64,000 nt of DNA from JAJXWB01 sp037044955 (GCA_037044955.1 JBAOHX010000001.1:1-64000); one strand, 5' to 3'. Shown: positions 44,910 through 53,728, counted from the first letter of the stretch. The notes: generated by a model from the sequence alone, not told the origin. Program-made: numbers and translations.

Positions 44910-46085
44910 TTATTTTCGAAACGCCACGGCCATTGTCGCGCCGCTCATTGCGGGCTGGGATATCGTGGCGAAGAGCTGCATGGCCTTGTAGAACTCGGCC
45001 GACGGCGCGGCCGCGACGTAGATCACGTCCTTGTTGCGCACCTGGAAGGAGCGGGCCAGGAAGTAGGTCGCCGTATCCCTCAGGTTGATGCGGTAGACGA
45101 CGTTGACGCTGGCTGCGCCCGGCGGGACCGGATAGGCCGGATCGAGCTGGCGCGCGATGGCGGCCGGCTCGGCGCGCAGCAGGAACACGCCTTCGGGATT
45201 GGCCATTTCCGATTGCAGGCCGCCGGCCTTGGCCACCGCCTCCTCCAGCGTCACGCCGGCGGCGTCGAACTTCACCAGTTCGTTGCGGCCGGTCGAGCCG
45301 AAGGCGGTGAACGTCTGCGGCTGGCTCTCCACCGTGACGACGTCGCGCGGGCGGACAAAGATGTTCTCGCGCGGATTGGCGAGCAGCGCCTGCATCGGGA
45401 TCTTGGCGGTGGTCGAGCCCCGGGACAGCGAGATGAACACGTCGTGCACCGGGGCCTTCAGCCCGCCGGCAGACGCGATCACGTCGAGAATGCGCTCGCC
45501 GCGCGCCGACAGCGGCACCTGCGCGCCGTTCGTCACCTCGCCGGTCACGGTCACCGAGTTCGACAGGTTCTTGGAGACGGTGACCAGCGCCTGCGGCTCG
45601 ATCGCCTTGCCGACGAGGCGGGCGACGATGGTCTTTTCCACCTGCGCCGGGGTGAGGCCCGCCACCTTGATGCGGCCGGCGTAGGGGATGGTGATCGACC
45701 CGTCGCGGCCGACCGCCTGCTCGGGGATGGCGGCCGAATGCGAGCCGGCGGTCACGCCGTTGATGGCGGCCGACGAGAACAGGCCGCCGGACGCGGCCTC
45801 CCACACGGTGACGGAGACCGAATCGCCGAGCCCGATGGCCGGCGAGGGCGCGCCGTCGTGCGCGCCGAAGCGGGCGAAGCTGGGGGCGGCGATCTGCTTC
45901 AGCACGGCGACCGAGGCCGGCGTCAGGTCGGCGACCAGATAGCGCGGGCCGCCCTCCGGATTGCCGGAAACCGACTGCTCCGCCACGTCGCTCGCCGAGG
46001 GCCCCTGCGCCGGAAAGAACCCGCACCCCGCAACCGCAAGGCCAAGCCCAAGCACAGTCCCTATCGTCAGAAGTCGACCCATCAA
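44910..46085 (-). CDS. Wza-like polysaccharide export lipoprotein
   Basis: This 391-residue outer-membrane lipoprotein has signal peptide and lipobox LGLAVAGC. A Poly_export domain (LGDSVSVTVWEAASGG, GRDGSITIPYAGRIKVAGLT) and SLBB-type repeats follow (VTVTGEVTNGAQVPLSARG and NIFVRPRDVVTVE). Such proteins form the exit channel for capsule or exopolysaccharide. No glycosyltransferase, Wzc or Wzx gene lies nearby, so it stands alone. ATG 46085 is one of two adjacent methionine codons. Confidence 0.88.
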   Translation of the reverse strand: MMGRLLTIGTVLGLGLAVAGCGFFPAQGPSASDVAEQSVSGNPEGGPRYLVADLTPASVAVLKQIAAPSFARFGAHDGAPSPAIGLGDSVSVTVWEAASGGLFSSAAINGVTAGSHSAAIPEQAVGRDGSITIPYAGRIKVAGLTPAQVEKTIVARLVGKAIEPQALVTVSKNLSNSVTVTGEVTNGAQVPLSARGERILDVIASAGGLKAPVHDVFISLSRGSTTAKIPMQALLANPRENIFVRPRDVVTVESQPQTFTAFGSTGRNELVKFDAAGVTLEEAVAKAGGLQSEMANPEGVFLLRAEPAAIARQLDPAYPVPPGAASVNVVYRINLRDTATYFLARSFQVRNKDVIYVAAAPSAEFYKAMQLFATISQPAMSGATMAVAFRK

Positions 46086-46302
46086 GCCCTGAAAATCCCC
46101 GAAACGGCGCCCACGCGCCGGCGCCTTTTGCCGCGCCTGCGCGCCGGGGTCAATCGACCTGTCGCCCTTTCGCCGGCGCCATGTAGCGCTGCGTTAACAA
46201 TACCGGAGACGCGCTCCCTTTGATATTGAGGGCGCCGGACGTGGTTAACGGTTTCGTCGCGCGAGATCATGGATGAATGCGGCGCCAAGCCGACGCCTTG
46301 CT
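46086..46302. promoter_or_regulatory. Upstream region of the Wza-like gene
   Basis: These 217 bases hold no gene that I can support. GTTAAC occurs twice (46193-46198 and 46244-46249), 51 bases apart, which may mark a regulator or sigma-factor site for the Wza-like gene. I see no strong terminator for the CMD gene that ends at 46303. Confidence 0.3.
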
Positions 46303-46827
46303 CTACCTCTCCAAGGGCACGTCGAGCGAATGCAGGACGCGGCCGACGCAGGCGTAGAAGGACGCGGTCAGCACGAGTTCCACGACGCCGCTCTCGCCGA
46401 AGAAATTCCGCGCTTCCGCAATCGCGTCGGCCGAGGCGCCCGGTCCCTGCGTGATCTCCTCGGCGAGCCTCAACGCGGCGCGCTCGTCCGGCGCGAAAAG
46501 CCCGCTCGCCCGCCAGTCCGCCAGTCCGTCGATCTGCGCCTGCGTCACGCCCGCCGCGCGCGCCATCGGGACATGGTGCGTCCATTCGTAGTCCGCGCCC
46601 ATGATCTGCGAGCCGCGCAGGATCATGAGCTCGCGCAGCGCGCGCGGCGTCTTCGCCTCGTTGCGCAGCGGCCAGGCGAGGCCCGTCCAAGCCTTCAGCA
46701 TCGCCGGCGCATGGCCGAGCAGCCGGTAGAGGTTGGGGAAACCCTTGTGCCCGCCCGATTGCAGCGCCTCGTAGACGGCGGCGATGCGCGGATCGGAATT
46801 GTCTTCGATGAGAGGAAGGCGCGGCAT
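46303..46827 (-). CDS. Carboxymuconolactone decarboxylase (CMD/AhpD-like) family protein
   Basis: This 174-residue helical protein has the CMD-family segment ALRELMILRGSQIMGADYEWTHH, with the EW..H pattern. The AhpD CxxC pair is absent, so peroxidase activity is doubtful. It follows the SDR gene by 7 bases in a leftward pair and may act on the same substrate. The reaction is unknown. Confidence 0.85.
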   Translation of the reverse strand: MPRLPLIEDNSDPRIAAVYEALQSGGHKGFPNLYRLLGHAPAMLKAWTGLAWPLRNEAKTPRALRELMILRGSQIMGADYEWTHHVPMARAAGVTQAQIDGLADWRASGLFAPDERAALRLAEEITQGPGASADAIAEARNFFGESGVVELVLTASFYACVGRVLHSLDVPLER

Positions 46828-46834
46828 GTCGGTC

Positions 46835-47656
46835 TCACTTCACCGGCGAGGGCGTGCTGGAAATGGCGGTGGCGCCCGCGTCGATCGGCAGCACCACGCC
46901 GGTCACCCAGCGCGCGTCGTCGGAAGCGAGGTAGAGCACGCCGCCGCCGACATCCCAGCCCGTGCCTTCGGTCTGCAGCGCCGAGCGCATGCGCCGGGAT
47001 TCCCGCATCTCGTCGCTCATGCCGGCCGAATAGACCATGGGCGTGTAGACCATGCCCGGGCAGATGCAATTGACGCGAATGTTGTCGCGCCCGTGATGAT
47101 AGGCCATGGCGCGCGTCATGTTCACGACGGCGCCCTTGGATGTCGGATAGAGCAGGTTGGCGATGCCGCCGCGAATGCCGGCGACCGACGATATGTTGAC
47201 GATCGATCCGCCGCCCGACTTGATCATCTCGGGGATCGCGTATTTCGACATCAGCATCATCGAGGTGACGTTGACCGAAAGCCCGTGGTTCCAGCCTTCG
47301 AGGTCGACCTCGACGGCTGTGCCGGGCGGCCCGCCGATGCCGACATTGTTGACGAGAATGTCGAGACGGCCCCAGCGTTCGACGCCGGCGCGCACGATGC
47401 GCGCGCAATCTTCCGGCTTTGTCACGTCCGCGGCGACGACCAGCGAATCGCCGCCTTCCGCCGCGATCATCTCGCGCGTGCGTTCCGCCCATTGCGCGTT
47501 CGTGTCGACCAGAACGACGCGGGCGCCGTTGCGCGCGAGCAGGATGGAGGCCGCGCGCCCGTTGCCGACGCCATCGGCGCGCGACCCGGCGCCGGTGACG
47601 ATGGCGACGCGGTCCTTCAGTCGATCGCCGCCGCGACCGTATGCTTCAGCGTCCAT
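46835..47656 (-). CDS. Short-chain dehydrogenase/reductase
   Basis: This 273-residue SDR has a lengthened glycine loop GAGSRADGVGNGRA, the motif NNVGIGGPPG, serine in NISSVAG, active site YPTSKGAVV and C-terminal WVTGVVLPIDAGA. The extended glycine loop is found in SDRs that pair with CMD-family proteins in degradative clusters. ATG 47656 starts the frame. It is followed by the CMD gene. Confidence 0.9.
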   Translation of the reverse strand: MDAEAYGRGGDRLKDRVAIVTGAGSRADGVGNGRAASILLARNGARVVLVDTNAQWAERTREMIAAEGGDSLVVAADVTKPEDCARIVRAGVERWGRLDILVNNVGIGGPPGTAVEVDLEGWNHGLSVNVTSMMLMSKYAIPEMIKSGGGSIVNISSVAGIRGGIANLLYPTSKGAVVNMTRAMAYHHGRDNIRVNCICPGMVYTPMVYSAGMSDEMRESRRMRSALQTEGTGWDVGGGVLYLASDDARWVTGVVLPIDAGATAISSTPSPVK

Positions 47657-47688
47657 GCGCGCATCCTCCCGTCCTGTCGCTTCATGAT

Positions 47689-48354
47689 CTAGCAGACGTC
47701 CGCCTGCAGCGCAGCGACGGTTGCGGGCAGGTCGCGCATATGAGCTATGACGCGCTCGGCGCCGGCGTCCGCCAGCCGCTGCGCGAGATCGACGCCCGCA
47801 TGGCCGCCGCCCACGAAGCCGATGACGCGCATGCCGGCCGCCCGCGCGCCGATCACGCCCGAAACCGAATCCTCGATCACCACGGCGCTCGTCGGCTCGG
47901 CCCCCATTTCGCGCGCCGCCAGCAGGAACAGATCCGGCGCGGGTTTGCCGCGCGCGACCTGCACGGCGCTGAAGCGTCTGTCGAAGTAGTGGTCGAGACC
48001 CGTTGCCGCGAGCGCCAGGTCGATCCGTTCGGGTCGCGAGGACGAGGCGAGACAGCGTCGCTGCCGCAGGCGGTCGAGAGCCTCCGCCACGCCCTCGATC
48101 GGCTGCAGCTCCCGGCGAAACCGCAGGAACAGGCGTTCGTTCATCTGTGCGCCGACATCGTCGGGAATCGCGCGGCCGACGATGTCCGACGTCTCGCGCA
48201 GGATATCGGACAGGGCCTTGCCGATCTGCGAGCGCATGCATTCGGCCGCCGTCATCGGCCGGCCGAGCGCGGTCAGGGTCTCCGCGAGTATCTCGTTGGC
48301 GATCGGTTCGGAATCGACGAGCACGCCGTCGCAATCGAAGATCAGCAGGGTCAC
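47689..48354 (-). CDS. HAD-superfamily phosphatase (GTG start)
   Basis: This 221-residue HAD hydrolase of the beta-phosphoglucomutase/phosphoglycolate phosphatase type has motif I FDCDGVLVDSEP with the nucleophilic Asp, motif II LASSSRPER, motif III lysine in RGKPAPDLF and motif IV VVIEDSVSG. The cap domain lies between motifs I and II. The frame needs GTG 48354 as start, two residues before motif I, which is normal for the family. The physiological phosphoester is unknown. Confidence 0.85.
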   Translation of the reverse strand: MTLLIFDCDGVLVDSEPIANEILAETLTALGRPMTAAECMRSQIGKALSDILRETSDIVGRAIPDDVGAQMNERLFLRFRRELQPIEGVAEALDRLRQRRCLASSSRPERIDLALAATGLDHYFDRRFSAVQVARGKPAPDLFLLAAREMGAEPTSAVVIEDSVSGVIGARAAGMRVIGFVGGGHAGVDLAQRLADAGAERVIAHMRDLPATVAALQADVC

Positions 48355-48557
48355 GGCGCGCCGCCCCAGGCGGCCACGCGCACGATGGCTGCGGCTATCG
48401 GCCGCGCCGCGCGAAAGCGGTCGCATCCGCCACGCTGGCGGCGCTCCGCATCGTCCTCCCAAAGTACAGGCGCAAAACGGCGCACCGGACGTCCGCCTCC
48501 ATTGTCTTTGCGGTCGGCGCCAGCATATACAGCCGACCCACATGAACGAAACGCGAT

Positions 48558-48575
48558 CCGGAGCGTTGGCTCCGG
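48558..48575 (+). other. Short hairpin in the leader of the cytochrome c gene
   Basis: CCGGAGC (48558-48564) and GCTCCGG (48569-48575) form a perfect 7-bp stem with loop GTTG. It ends about 30 bases before ATG 48606 and may stabilise the mRNA. The remaining bases from 48355 to 48605 hold only the divergent promoters of the HAD and cytochrome genes. Confidence 0.45.
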
Positions 48576-48605
48576 CGCGGGCGTAAAGCTGTGAAAGGAC
48601 GAGGT

Positions 48606-49004
48606 ATGAAGAAGTTTGCTGCTCTGACTGTCGGCTTCGGACTGCTGACGGCGGTCGCCGCCGGTCCCGCCATGGCTGCCGGCGACGCGGCCGCGGGCGA
48701 GAAGGTCTTCAACAAATGCAAGATCTGCCATCGCATCGGCGAGGGCGCAAAGAACATGGTCGGTCCCGAACTCAACGGCCTCGACGGCCGCAAGTCCGGC
48801 TCCGCCGAGGGCTTCAACTATTCCGACGCCAACAAGAATTCCGGCATCACCTGGAACGAGGCGGTGTTCAACGAATACATCACCGATCCCAAGAAGAAGA
48901 TCCCCGGCACCAAGATGGTGTTCGCCGGCCTGCCGAGCGAGAAGGAGCGCAACGACCTCTGGGCCTATGTCTCCCAGTTCAAGGCCGACGGCTCGAAGAA
49001 ATAA
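48606..49004 (+). CDS. Class I cytochrome c (c2-like)
   Basis: This 132-residue periplasmic protein has a signal peptide (LTVGFGLLTAVAAGPAMA) and one heme site CKICH in KVFNKCKICHRIGEGAK. The distal Met ligand lies in GTKMVFAG. It matches short soluble cytochrome c2 of Alphaproteobacteria, which shuttles electrons between bc1 and oxidases or dehydrogenases. It is monocistronic: its own leader hairpin precedes it and a strong terminator follows 23 bases later. Confidence 0.93.
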   Translation: MKKFAALTVGFGLLTAVAAGPAMAAGDAAAGEKVFNKCKICHRIGEGAKNMVGPELNGLDGRKSGSAEGFNYSDANKNSGITWNEAVFNEYITDPKKKIPGTKMVFAGLPSEKERNDLWAYVSQFKADGSKK

Positions 49005-49027
49005 CTGGCGGGCAAAACTGCCGGATG

Positions 49028-49056
49028 AAAACCCTGCGCCGCCAGCGCAGGGTTTT
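49028..49056 (+). terminator. Intrinsic terminator of the cytochrome c gene
   Basis: AAAACCCTGCGC (49028-49039) pairs with GCGCAGGGTTTT (49045-49056) around loop CGCCA and is followed by CTTTTG. A 12-bp stem with flanking A and T runs is a textbook factor-independent terminator and could work in both directions. Confidence 0.9.
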
Positions 49057-49126
49057 CTTTTGCCGGCCCGATCGCCGGGCTTCGCGCCCGTGACTTTTCA
49101 ACGTTCGCAGCGCATATGCCTTGGGC

Positions 49127-50551
49127 ATGAGCGAGGAAACAAACGAGAGCGGCGCGCCGGCGGCGACGCTATCCAGCCTGCCGGCGTTCTTCAGGCTGTC
49201 CGGCCGCCGCTGCGTCGTCGCGGGAGGCAGTGAAGCGGCCGCGTGGAAAGCGGAGCTGCTCGCCTCGGCCGGCGCGCGCGTGGATGTCTATGCGGCGCAA
49301 GCCGGCGAGCGGCTCGAACGCCTCGCCGCCGGCGCCGGGGCGGTCACGCTCCATCGGCGGGCATGGGCCCCCGCCGATCTCGTCGGCGCGCTGATCGCTG
49401 TCGCCGACGCATCCTCCGCCGAGGAGGCCGAGAATTTTCGCGGCGCCGCCCGCGCCGCCGGCGCCGTCGCCAATGTCGTCGACCGTCCCGCCTTCTGCGA
49501 TTTCCAGTTCGGCTCCATCGTCAACCGTTCGCCGCTTGTCGTCGGCATTTCCACCGACGGCGCGGCCCCGGTGTTCGGCCAGGCCCTGCGCGCGCGCATC
49601 GAGACGCTGGCGCCGGCGGGCTTTGCCGCCTGGGCGCGGGCGGCGCAGACGTGGCGCGAGGACGTCGCGGCGCGCAACCTGCCCTTTCGCGCGCGACGGG
49701 CGTTCTGGGAGGGGTTCGCCGCATTGGCTTTCGCCCGGCCCGACGTCGCGCCGACCGAGGCCGACCGGCAGGCCCTTTTCGCCGCCATCGCCGACGATGC
49801 GGTCGAGGCGCGACGGGGCAGGGTCATTCTGGTCGGCGCCGGTCCGGGCGACCCGGAATTGCTGACGCTCAAGGCGGTGCGCGCGCTGCAATCGGCCGAC
49901 GTCGTCCTCTACGACGATCTCGTTTCGCCCGGCGTTCTGGATTTCGCGCGGCGCGAGGCCGAAAAGGTGGACGTCGGCAAGCGCGGCTACCGGGCCTCCC
50001 CCGGACAGCCCACGATCACCGCGAAACTCGTGGAACTCGCCGCAGCGGGGAAGACCGTGGTGCGCCTCAAGGGCGGCGACCCCTCGATTTTCGGCCGCGC
50101 GACCGAGGAAATCGAGGCGCTGCAGGCGGCGGGCCTGGAGGTGGACGTGATCCCCGGCGTGACGGCGGCCTCGGGCGCGGCGGCCTCGCTGCGGGCGTCG
50201 CTGACCGAGCGCGACCTTGCCCGCCGCGTCCAGTTCGTCACCGCCCACGGCCGCGACGGCGCCTTGCCCGAGGACATGGACTGGAGCGCGCTCGCCGATC
50301 CCGGCGCGACGACCGTGGTCTACATGGGCGTCCGCACGATGCGGGAACTGACGCGCAAACTTGCGCAGGCGGGCCTGGATCCCGCGACCCCCGCCATCCT
50401 CGTGGACCGGGCCACCTGGCCCGACGAGCGCAGGATTTCCGCGACCCTGGAGACGATCGCGGACGCAACCGAGCAGAGCCGGCCCGTCGGGCCGTGCCTC
50501 CTCATTCTCGGCGCAACCCTTTCAGGGCCGGCTGGTCGAATCCGCGCCTGA
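49127..50551 (+). CDS. cysG: Siroheme synthase (multifunctional CysG)
   Basis: This 474-residue protein joins two modules. The N-terminal part (residues about 15-200) is the NAD-dependent precorrin-2 dehydrogenase/ferrochelatase (RRCVVAGGSEAAAWKAELL, NVVDRPAFCDF). The C-terminal part is uroporphyrinogen III methyltransferase (VGAGPGDPELLTLKAVRAL, RLKGGDPSIFGR, VIPGVTAASGAAA). Together they make siroheme for nitrite and sulfite reductases. The usual GGG dinucleotide loop reads AGGSEA, a mild deviation. ATG 49127 is preferred over TTG 49121. It shares the nitrite theme with the FNT gene 18 kb away. Confidence 0.93.
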   Translation: MSEETNESGAPAATLSSLPAFFRLSGRRCVVAGGSEAAAWKAELLASAGARVDVYAAQAGERLERLAAGAGAVTLHRRAWAPADLVGALIAVADASSAEEAENFRGAARAAGAVANVVDRPAFCDFQFGSIVNRSPLVVGISTDGAAPVFGQALRARIETLAPAGFAAWARAAQTWREDVAARNLPFRARRAFWEGFAALAFARPDVAPTEADRQALFAAIADDAVEARRGRVILVGAGPGDPELLTLKAVRALQSADVVLYDDLVSPGVLDFARREAEKVDVGKRGYRASPGQPTITAKLVELAAAGKTVVRLKGGDPSIFGRATEEIEALQAAGLEVDVIPGVTAASGAAASLRASLTERDLARRVQFVTAHGRDGALPEDMDWSALADPGATTVVYMGVRTMRELTRKLAQAGLDPATPAILVDRATWPDERRISATLETIADATEQSRPVGPCLLILGATLSGPAGRIRA

Positions 50552-50558
50552 GCTTCGG

Positions 50559-50834
50559 CTACTCGGCCGCGTCGCGCCGTCCGGCGCGGTGCGAAGCGTG
50601 GCCGCCCTTGCGGCCCGCCTCGGAGGCGAGCTGCGGATTGCGGGCGAAGCTGCGCTTGTTCGGATCGACGTGCGTGCCGCCCTTCCGTCCCGCGGCCGCC
50701 GCCAGATCGGGATTTTTCGAGAAGCTGCGCTTGTCGCTCGGCACGCTCTCGCCGCCCTTGCGCGCGATGGCGCGCTGCTTTTCGGGATCCATCGACGCGA
50801 AGCCGCGCGTCGACTTCTTCTTCATCTCTTCCAC
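50559..50834 (-). CDS. KGG-motif stress-induced protein
   Basis: This 91-residue hydrophilic protein has three copies of the KGG motif: ARKGGES, GRKGGTH and GRKGGHA, each in a roughly 20-residue repeat with Phe-Ala/Ser and Asn-Pro. It belongs to the con-10/GsiB-like general stress family of small desiccation and osmotic-stress proteins. It may start at ATG 50834 or 50825. The EcfG-type promoter 72 bases upstream fits a role in the alphaproteobacterial general stress response. Confidence 0.9.
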   Translation of the reverse strand: MEEMKKKSTRGFASMDPEKQRAIARKGGESVPSDKRSFSKNPDLAAAAGRKGGTHVDPNKRSFARNPQLASEAGRKGGHASHRAGRRDAAE

Positions 50835-50905
50835 TGGCCTACCCCTCTTCAGGAGGCCGACCCGGCCGGCTGCGACGCCGGCGGATTATGGTCGACCTCT
50901 GACTT

Positions 50906-50930
50906 AACGAGCTTGCGCCCAAAACGTTCC
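50906..50930 (-). promoter_or_regulatory. EcfG (general stress sigma) promoter for the KGG gene
   Basis: On the minus strand GGAAC (50930-50926) is followed after exactly 16 bases by CGTT (50909-50906). This is the consensus of promoters used by EcfG-type sigma factors in Alphaproteobacteria. It lies 72 bases upstream of the KGG gene. The remaining bases up to 51103 hold nothing I can name. Confidence 0.75.
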
Positions 50931-51103
50931 CGCGCCCGCCGAGGCGCATCCGGAAACGTGAGGGGAAAGAGACAGGGATTTGCCAAACGAAACAATAATT
51001 TTCCGCCGGTCGGCGTCTTTTCGAGCCATTTTCACGGTCCGCAAGGCCGAAACGCGCAATTGGCGGAATGAAATAGGTCAATTCCGGCCGCCCAGGCCCT
51101 GGA

Positions 51104-52063
51104 TTATCTTTTTGCGCAATCTTTCGCCACACGCGCGAGAATCGCCTTTTCGCCCTCGTCGAGCGCGTTCGCCCGCAGCCTCTCCCACAGGTTGAGGCGC
51201 TTGAACGTCTGCGTCGTGCAGGCGCAGCCACGCCGGCATTGCTCGGCCCCGGCGCCGGTCGTCGCGCATTGCCGCTCGCACATTTCCCGGAACGGCCGCT
51301 CGTCCGCAGGGACAGGCGGGCCGAGCGCCCAGACCGAGGCGGTCAGCAGGGCGAAGAAGACGGGCTGGTGGATGAGGTAGATGGCGAGCGAATGCCGCCC
51401 GCCGAAGGCGAGCCAGCGGGAAGGCGCGTTCGCTCCCCTGATCTTGCGCAGAAGTTCGAAGCCGCCGCGCCCTTCCATGAACTGGCCTGCCGCCAACCCG
51501 ATCAGCAGCGCGCCGGACCACGGCAGGAGGGGACGAAAATCGTTCGACGCCGGAAGCGTGTGGCCGAGGCCGGTCCACATCAGCGCCGGCGCATCGAAGG
51601 CGGGAGAAGCCAGGAACTGCGGCGCCAGGAAAGCGACGACCCCCGCGGCCAGCGCCGCCGGCCAGGGCGCGAAAACAAACGGCAGCGCGGCCAGGCTCGC
51701 GGCGGCGATGCAGTGCAGGATGCCGAAGAAGATCAGCCCGGCCGGAAACAGGAACCAGCTCGCCAGCGTCACCAGCGCCGCCGCGCCGCCCACGAGCGCG
51801 ATGCGCTTCCAGTAGGCGCGCCAGTCGAAGGGCGCGCGCCGCGCGAGCGCGAGGCTCAGTCCCGCGATGAACAGGAACGAGCACGCGATGACGTGGCTGA
51901 AGATGCGCATGTGCGGCGAGAAGGGCGCGCGTCCGTCGATATAGCCGAAATGCGCGAAGTCCCAGACGAGATGATAGGCGAACATCGCCACCAGCGCGCC
52001 GCCGCGCGCCATGTCGAGCGCCGCGATTCGCGCGCGCGAGGCGTCCGGACCCCTCGCTGTCAT
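51104..52063 (-). CDS. Heparan-alpha-glucosaminide N-acetyltransferase-like membrane protein (DUF1624)
   Basis: This 319-residue integral membrane protein has about eight helices and the DUF1624 start IAALDMARGGALVAMFAYHLVWD, with the conserved Asp, Arg and His. Further marks are FSHVIACSFLFIAGLSLAL and GGRHSLAIYLIHQPVFFALL. Members are predicted acyltransferases of the inner membrane. The C-terminal soluble tail carries several cysteines (MCERQCATTG, CRRGCACTT), unusual in the family and possibly a small metal or disulfide module. It overlaps nothing and follows the exported-protein gene by one base. Confidence 0.85.
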   Translation of the reverse strand: MTARGPDASRARIAALDMARGGALVAMFAYHLVWDFAHFGYIDGRAPFSPHMRIFSHVIACSFLFIAGLSLALARRAPFDWRAYWKRIALVGGAAALVTLASWFLFPAGLIFFGILHCIAAASLAALPFVFAPWPAALAAGVVAFLAPQFLASPAFDAPALMWTGLGHTLPASNDFRPLLPWSGALLIGLAAGQFMEGRGGFELLRKIRGANAPSRWLAFGGRHSLAIYLIHQPVFFALLTASVWALGPPVPADERPFREMCERQCATTGAGAEQCRRGCACTTQTFKRLNLWERLRANALDEGEKAILARVAKDCAKR

Positions 52064-53017
52064 TCAGCGCGCGGCCTTGGGCGAAAACAGGTTGAAGCTC
52101 ATGTCCGGCGCGCTGGTGTTGTGCCGGGAGGGCAGGCGGCGGCCGGCCCAGAACTCGGTGACCTCGCCCTTCCTGAAATCCATGATCGAGCCTTCGCTCC
52201 AGGCCTCGGCGCCCTTCGGCAGCCAGGCGGCGCGCGCGACGTCCGAATTGGTTTCGCTCGCAAACATCGAACGCAGCGTCGCAAACGGCAGGTTGTCCGG
52301 CAGCGCTCCGTCGAAGGCGACATCAAGCGAAATGTGGTCCTGGTCGAGCGCCTCGATCTTCATGCGCGCCGAGCCGCCACGCCGGAAGTCGAGCGTGAAT
52401 GTCTTCGTCGCCGGATCGAAGCCGATCGCCGCGAGATCGACGATCGGGCGCTCCTGCACTTCGACGGGGCCGACGAGGAAGGACGATCCATAAGCCGTCC
52501 AGCGCATGTCCGCGAACGGCAGCGGGCGGATGCGCCAGTAGCCGTCCGGCGGATAGAACACCATCACTTCTTCCGCGCGCTCGCGGTGGCGCACCCACAA
52601 TTGCGCCGCGTGGAATCCCTCGAAGGTCTTGCCGCCGATGCGGATCGGCGTGCGCGCCGGCCGCCAGAAATTCGGCAGCCGGTAGGCGACGATCTGCAGG
52701 GCGGGCGTCTCGTACAACGTCACGCGCTCGCCGTCCTCGCCGAAATACTTGTTGGTCGCGAACGAGCAGCTCGAGAAATCCGGCGCGTAACGGTCGACGC
52801 CGATGGCGCCGATATAGATCGGATGAATCGCCTGCACACGGAAGCTGCGCACGCGCGGCGAGGCGAAATCGATCTGGATATTGTCCTTCTCGGCGCAGAT
52901 GTCGGGCGTCGAAAGGTTGCGCGCCTCGACCGCCAGATCGGGCTTGGCCTGCGCCCGCGCGGGCGCGCTCGCGGCAAGGGACAGCAGGCAGGCGAGGGCG
53001 GTCGCGAAACGCTTCAT
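52064..53017 (-). CDS. Exported protein of unknown function
   Basis: This protein has 317 residues from ATG 53017 (326 from 53044), with a signal peptide (FATALACLLSLAASAPARAQ). The mature part is rich in beta-strand-like segments with aromatic pairs (RLPNFWRPARTPIRIGG, VMVFYPPDGYWRIRP). I do not recognise the family. It directly precedes the DUF1624 gene and is probably co-transcribed, so it may modify or bind the same periplasmic substrate. Start 53017 places the Lys-Arg start of the signal peptide correctly. Confidence 0.75.
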   Translation of the reverse strand: MKRFATALACLLSLAASAPARAQAKPDLAVEARNLSTPDICAEKDNIQIDFASPRVRSFRVQAIHPIYIGAIGVDRYAPDFSSCSFATNKYFGEDGERVTLYETPALQIVAYRLPNFWRPARTPIRIGGKTFEGFHAAQLWVRHRERAEEVMVFYPPDGYWRIRPLPFADMRWTAYGSSFLVGPVEVQERPIVDLAAIGFDPATKTFTLDFRRGGSARMKIEALDQDHISLDVAFDGALPDNLPFATLRSMFASETNSDVARAAWLPKGAEAWSEGSIMDFRKGEVTEFWAGRRLPSRHNTSAPDMSFNLFSPKAAR

Positions 53018-53150
53018 CTTGTCTTTCGGTCGGCTGCGCGCCATCGGCGCGGCGGGCGGGACAATAGGACATGAAGCGCGACGGCGGAAGGTTGGCGCCT
53101 CGATCGGGCTTGCTTGCGGAGATCGCGGAATCCTTTATCTATGTCGCGGC

Positions 53151-53225
53151 GCGGGCGTAGTTCAGTGGTAGAACGACAGCTTCCCAAGCTGTATGTCGTG
53201 GGTTCGATTCCCATCGCCCGCTCCA
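53151..53225 (+). tRNA. tRNA-Gly (anticodon CCC)
   Basis: A full cloverleaf is visible: acceptor GCGGGCG/CGCCCGC, D-arm GTTC...GAAC, anticodon stem ACAGC/GCTGT with loop TTCCCAA (anticodon CCC), and T-arm GTGGG-TTCGATT-CCCAT. An encoded CCA lies at 53223-53225. It reads GGG glycine codons. I found no integrase or repeated 3' end that would mark it as an insertion site. Confidence 0.95.
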
Positions 53226-53488
53226 GACAATGCACTGAAGCTCACAGAGAGTTTGCGGCGGCCTGAGGCGTGTCGGATCGTCCGCGCGGGAGCGACCTCC
53301 GGCGAGGGATGCGCCGCCTCGGCTGTCATCGATCGAACAAAATCCGCGCATCGATGCGATGTGGCCGCGAACCCACACAGGCCGGGAAAAGCCGATCGCG
53401 CGCCCGCCAGGCGTTTCCTGCGCCGGCGATCGGACGTACGTTCGACCTTGAACGAGATGCGCCGGGGGGACAGAAGAAAGGTGCAGGC

Positions 53489-53629
53489 ATGATGAAGCGT
53501 ATGGAGTTTGCGCTCACCGCAGCGCTGATTTTCGGCGTGATCTTCGGAAGCGCCCGGATCGTGGAACGGCAGCATCGTCCCTCGGCCGCCGTGTCTCCGT
53601 CGCCTTCGGTCGTGGCGTTCAATCGCTGA
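53489..53629 (+). CDS. Small single-span membrane protein
   Basis: A 46-codon frame follows AGAAAGG at a good distance and encodes MMKRMEFALTAALIFGVIFG, then a short Arg/Ser/Pro tail. It resembles many small inner-membrane peptides of Alphaproteobacteria. No homology can be judged from sequence alone. The bases from 53226 to 53488 hold nothing else I can support. Confidence 0.45.
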   Translation: MMKRMEFALTAALIFGVIFGSARIVERQHRPSAAVSPSPSVVAFNR

Positions 53630-53728
53630 ACTTCCGCGTTACTTTCGTCAGGTCCGCTGTTCCGTCTTACGGGCTTGCGCGGCGCATCGGTAAAGATCAA
53701 ATAAACCAAATCGGCGCATACAGGCGCG

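Noticed and set aside
50559..50834. DNA repeat array in the KGG gene
   Set aside because: The repetition comes from repeated KGG protein motifs in a known stress-protein family, not from spacers or a CRISPR array.
53151..53226. tRNA-Gly as a phage or island attachment site
   Set aside because: No integrase gene, no direct repeat of the tRNA 3' end and no change in gene character on either side.
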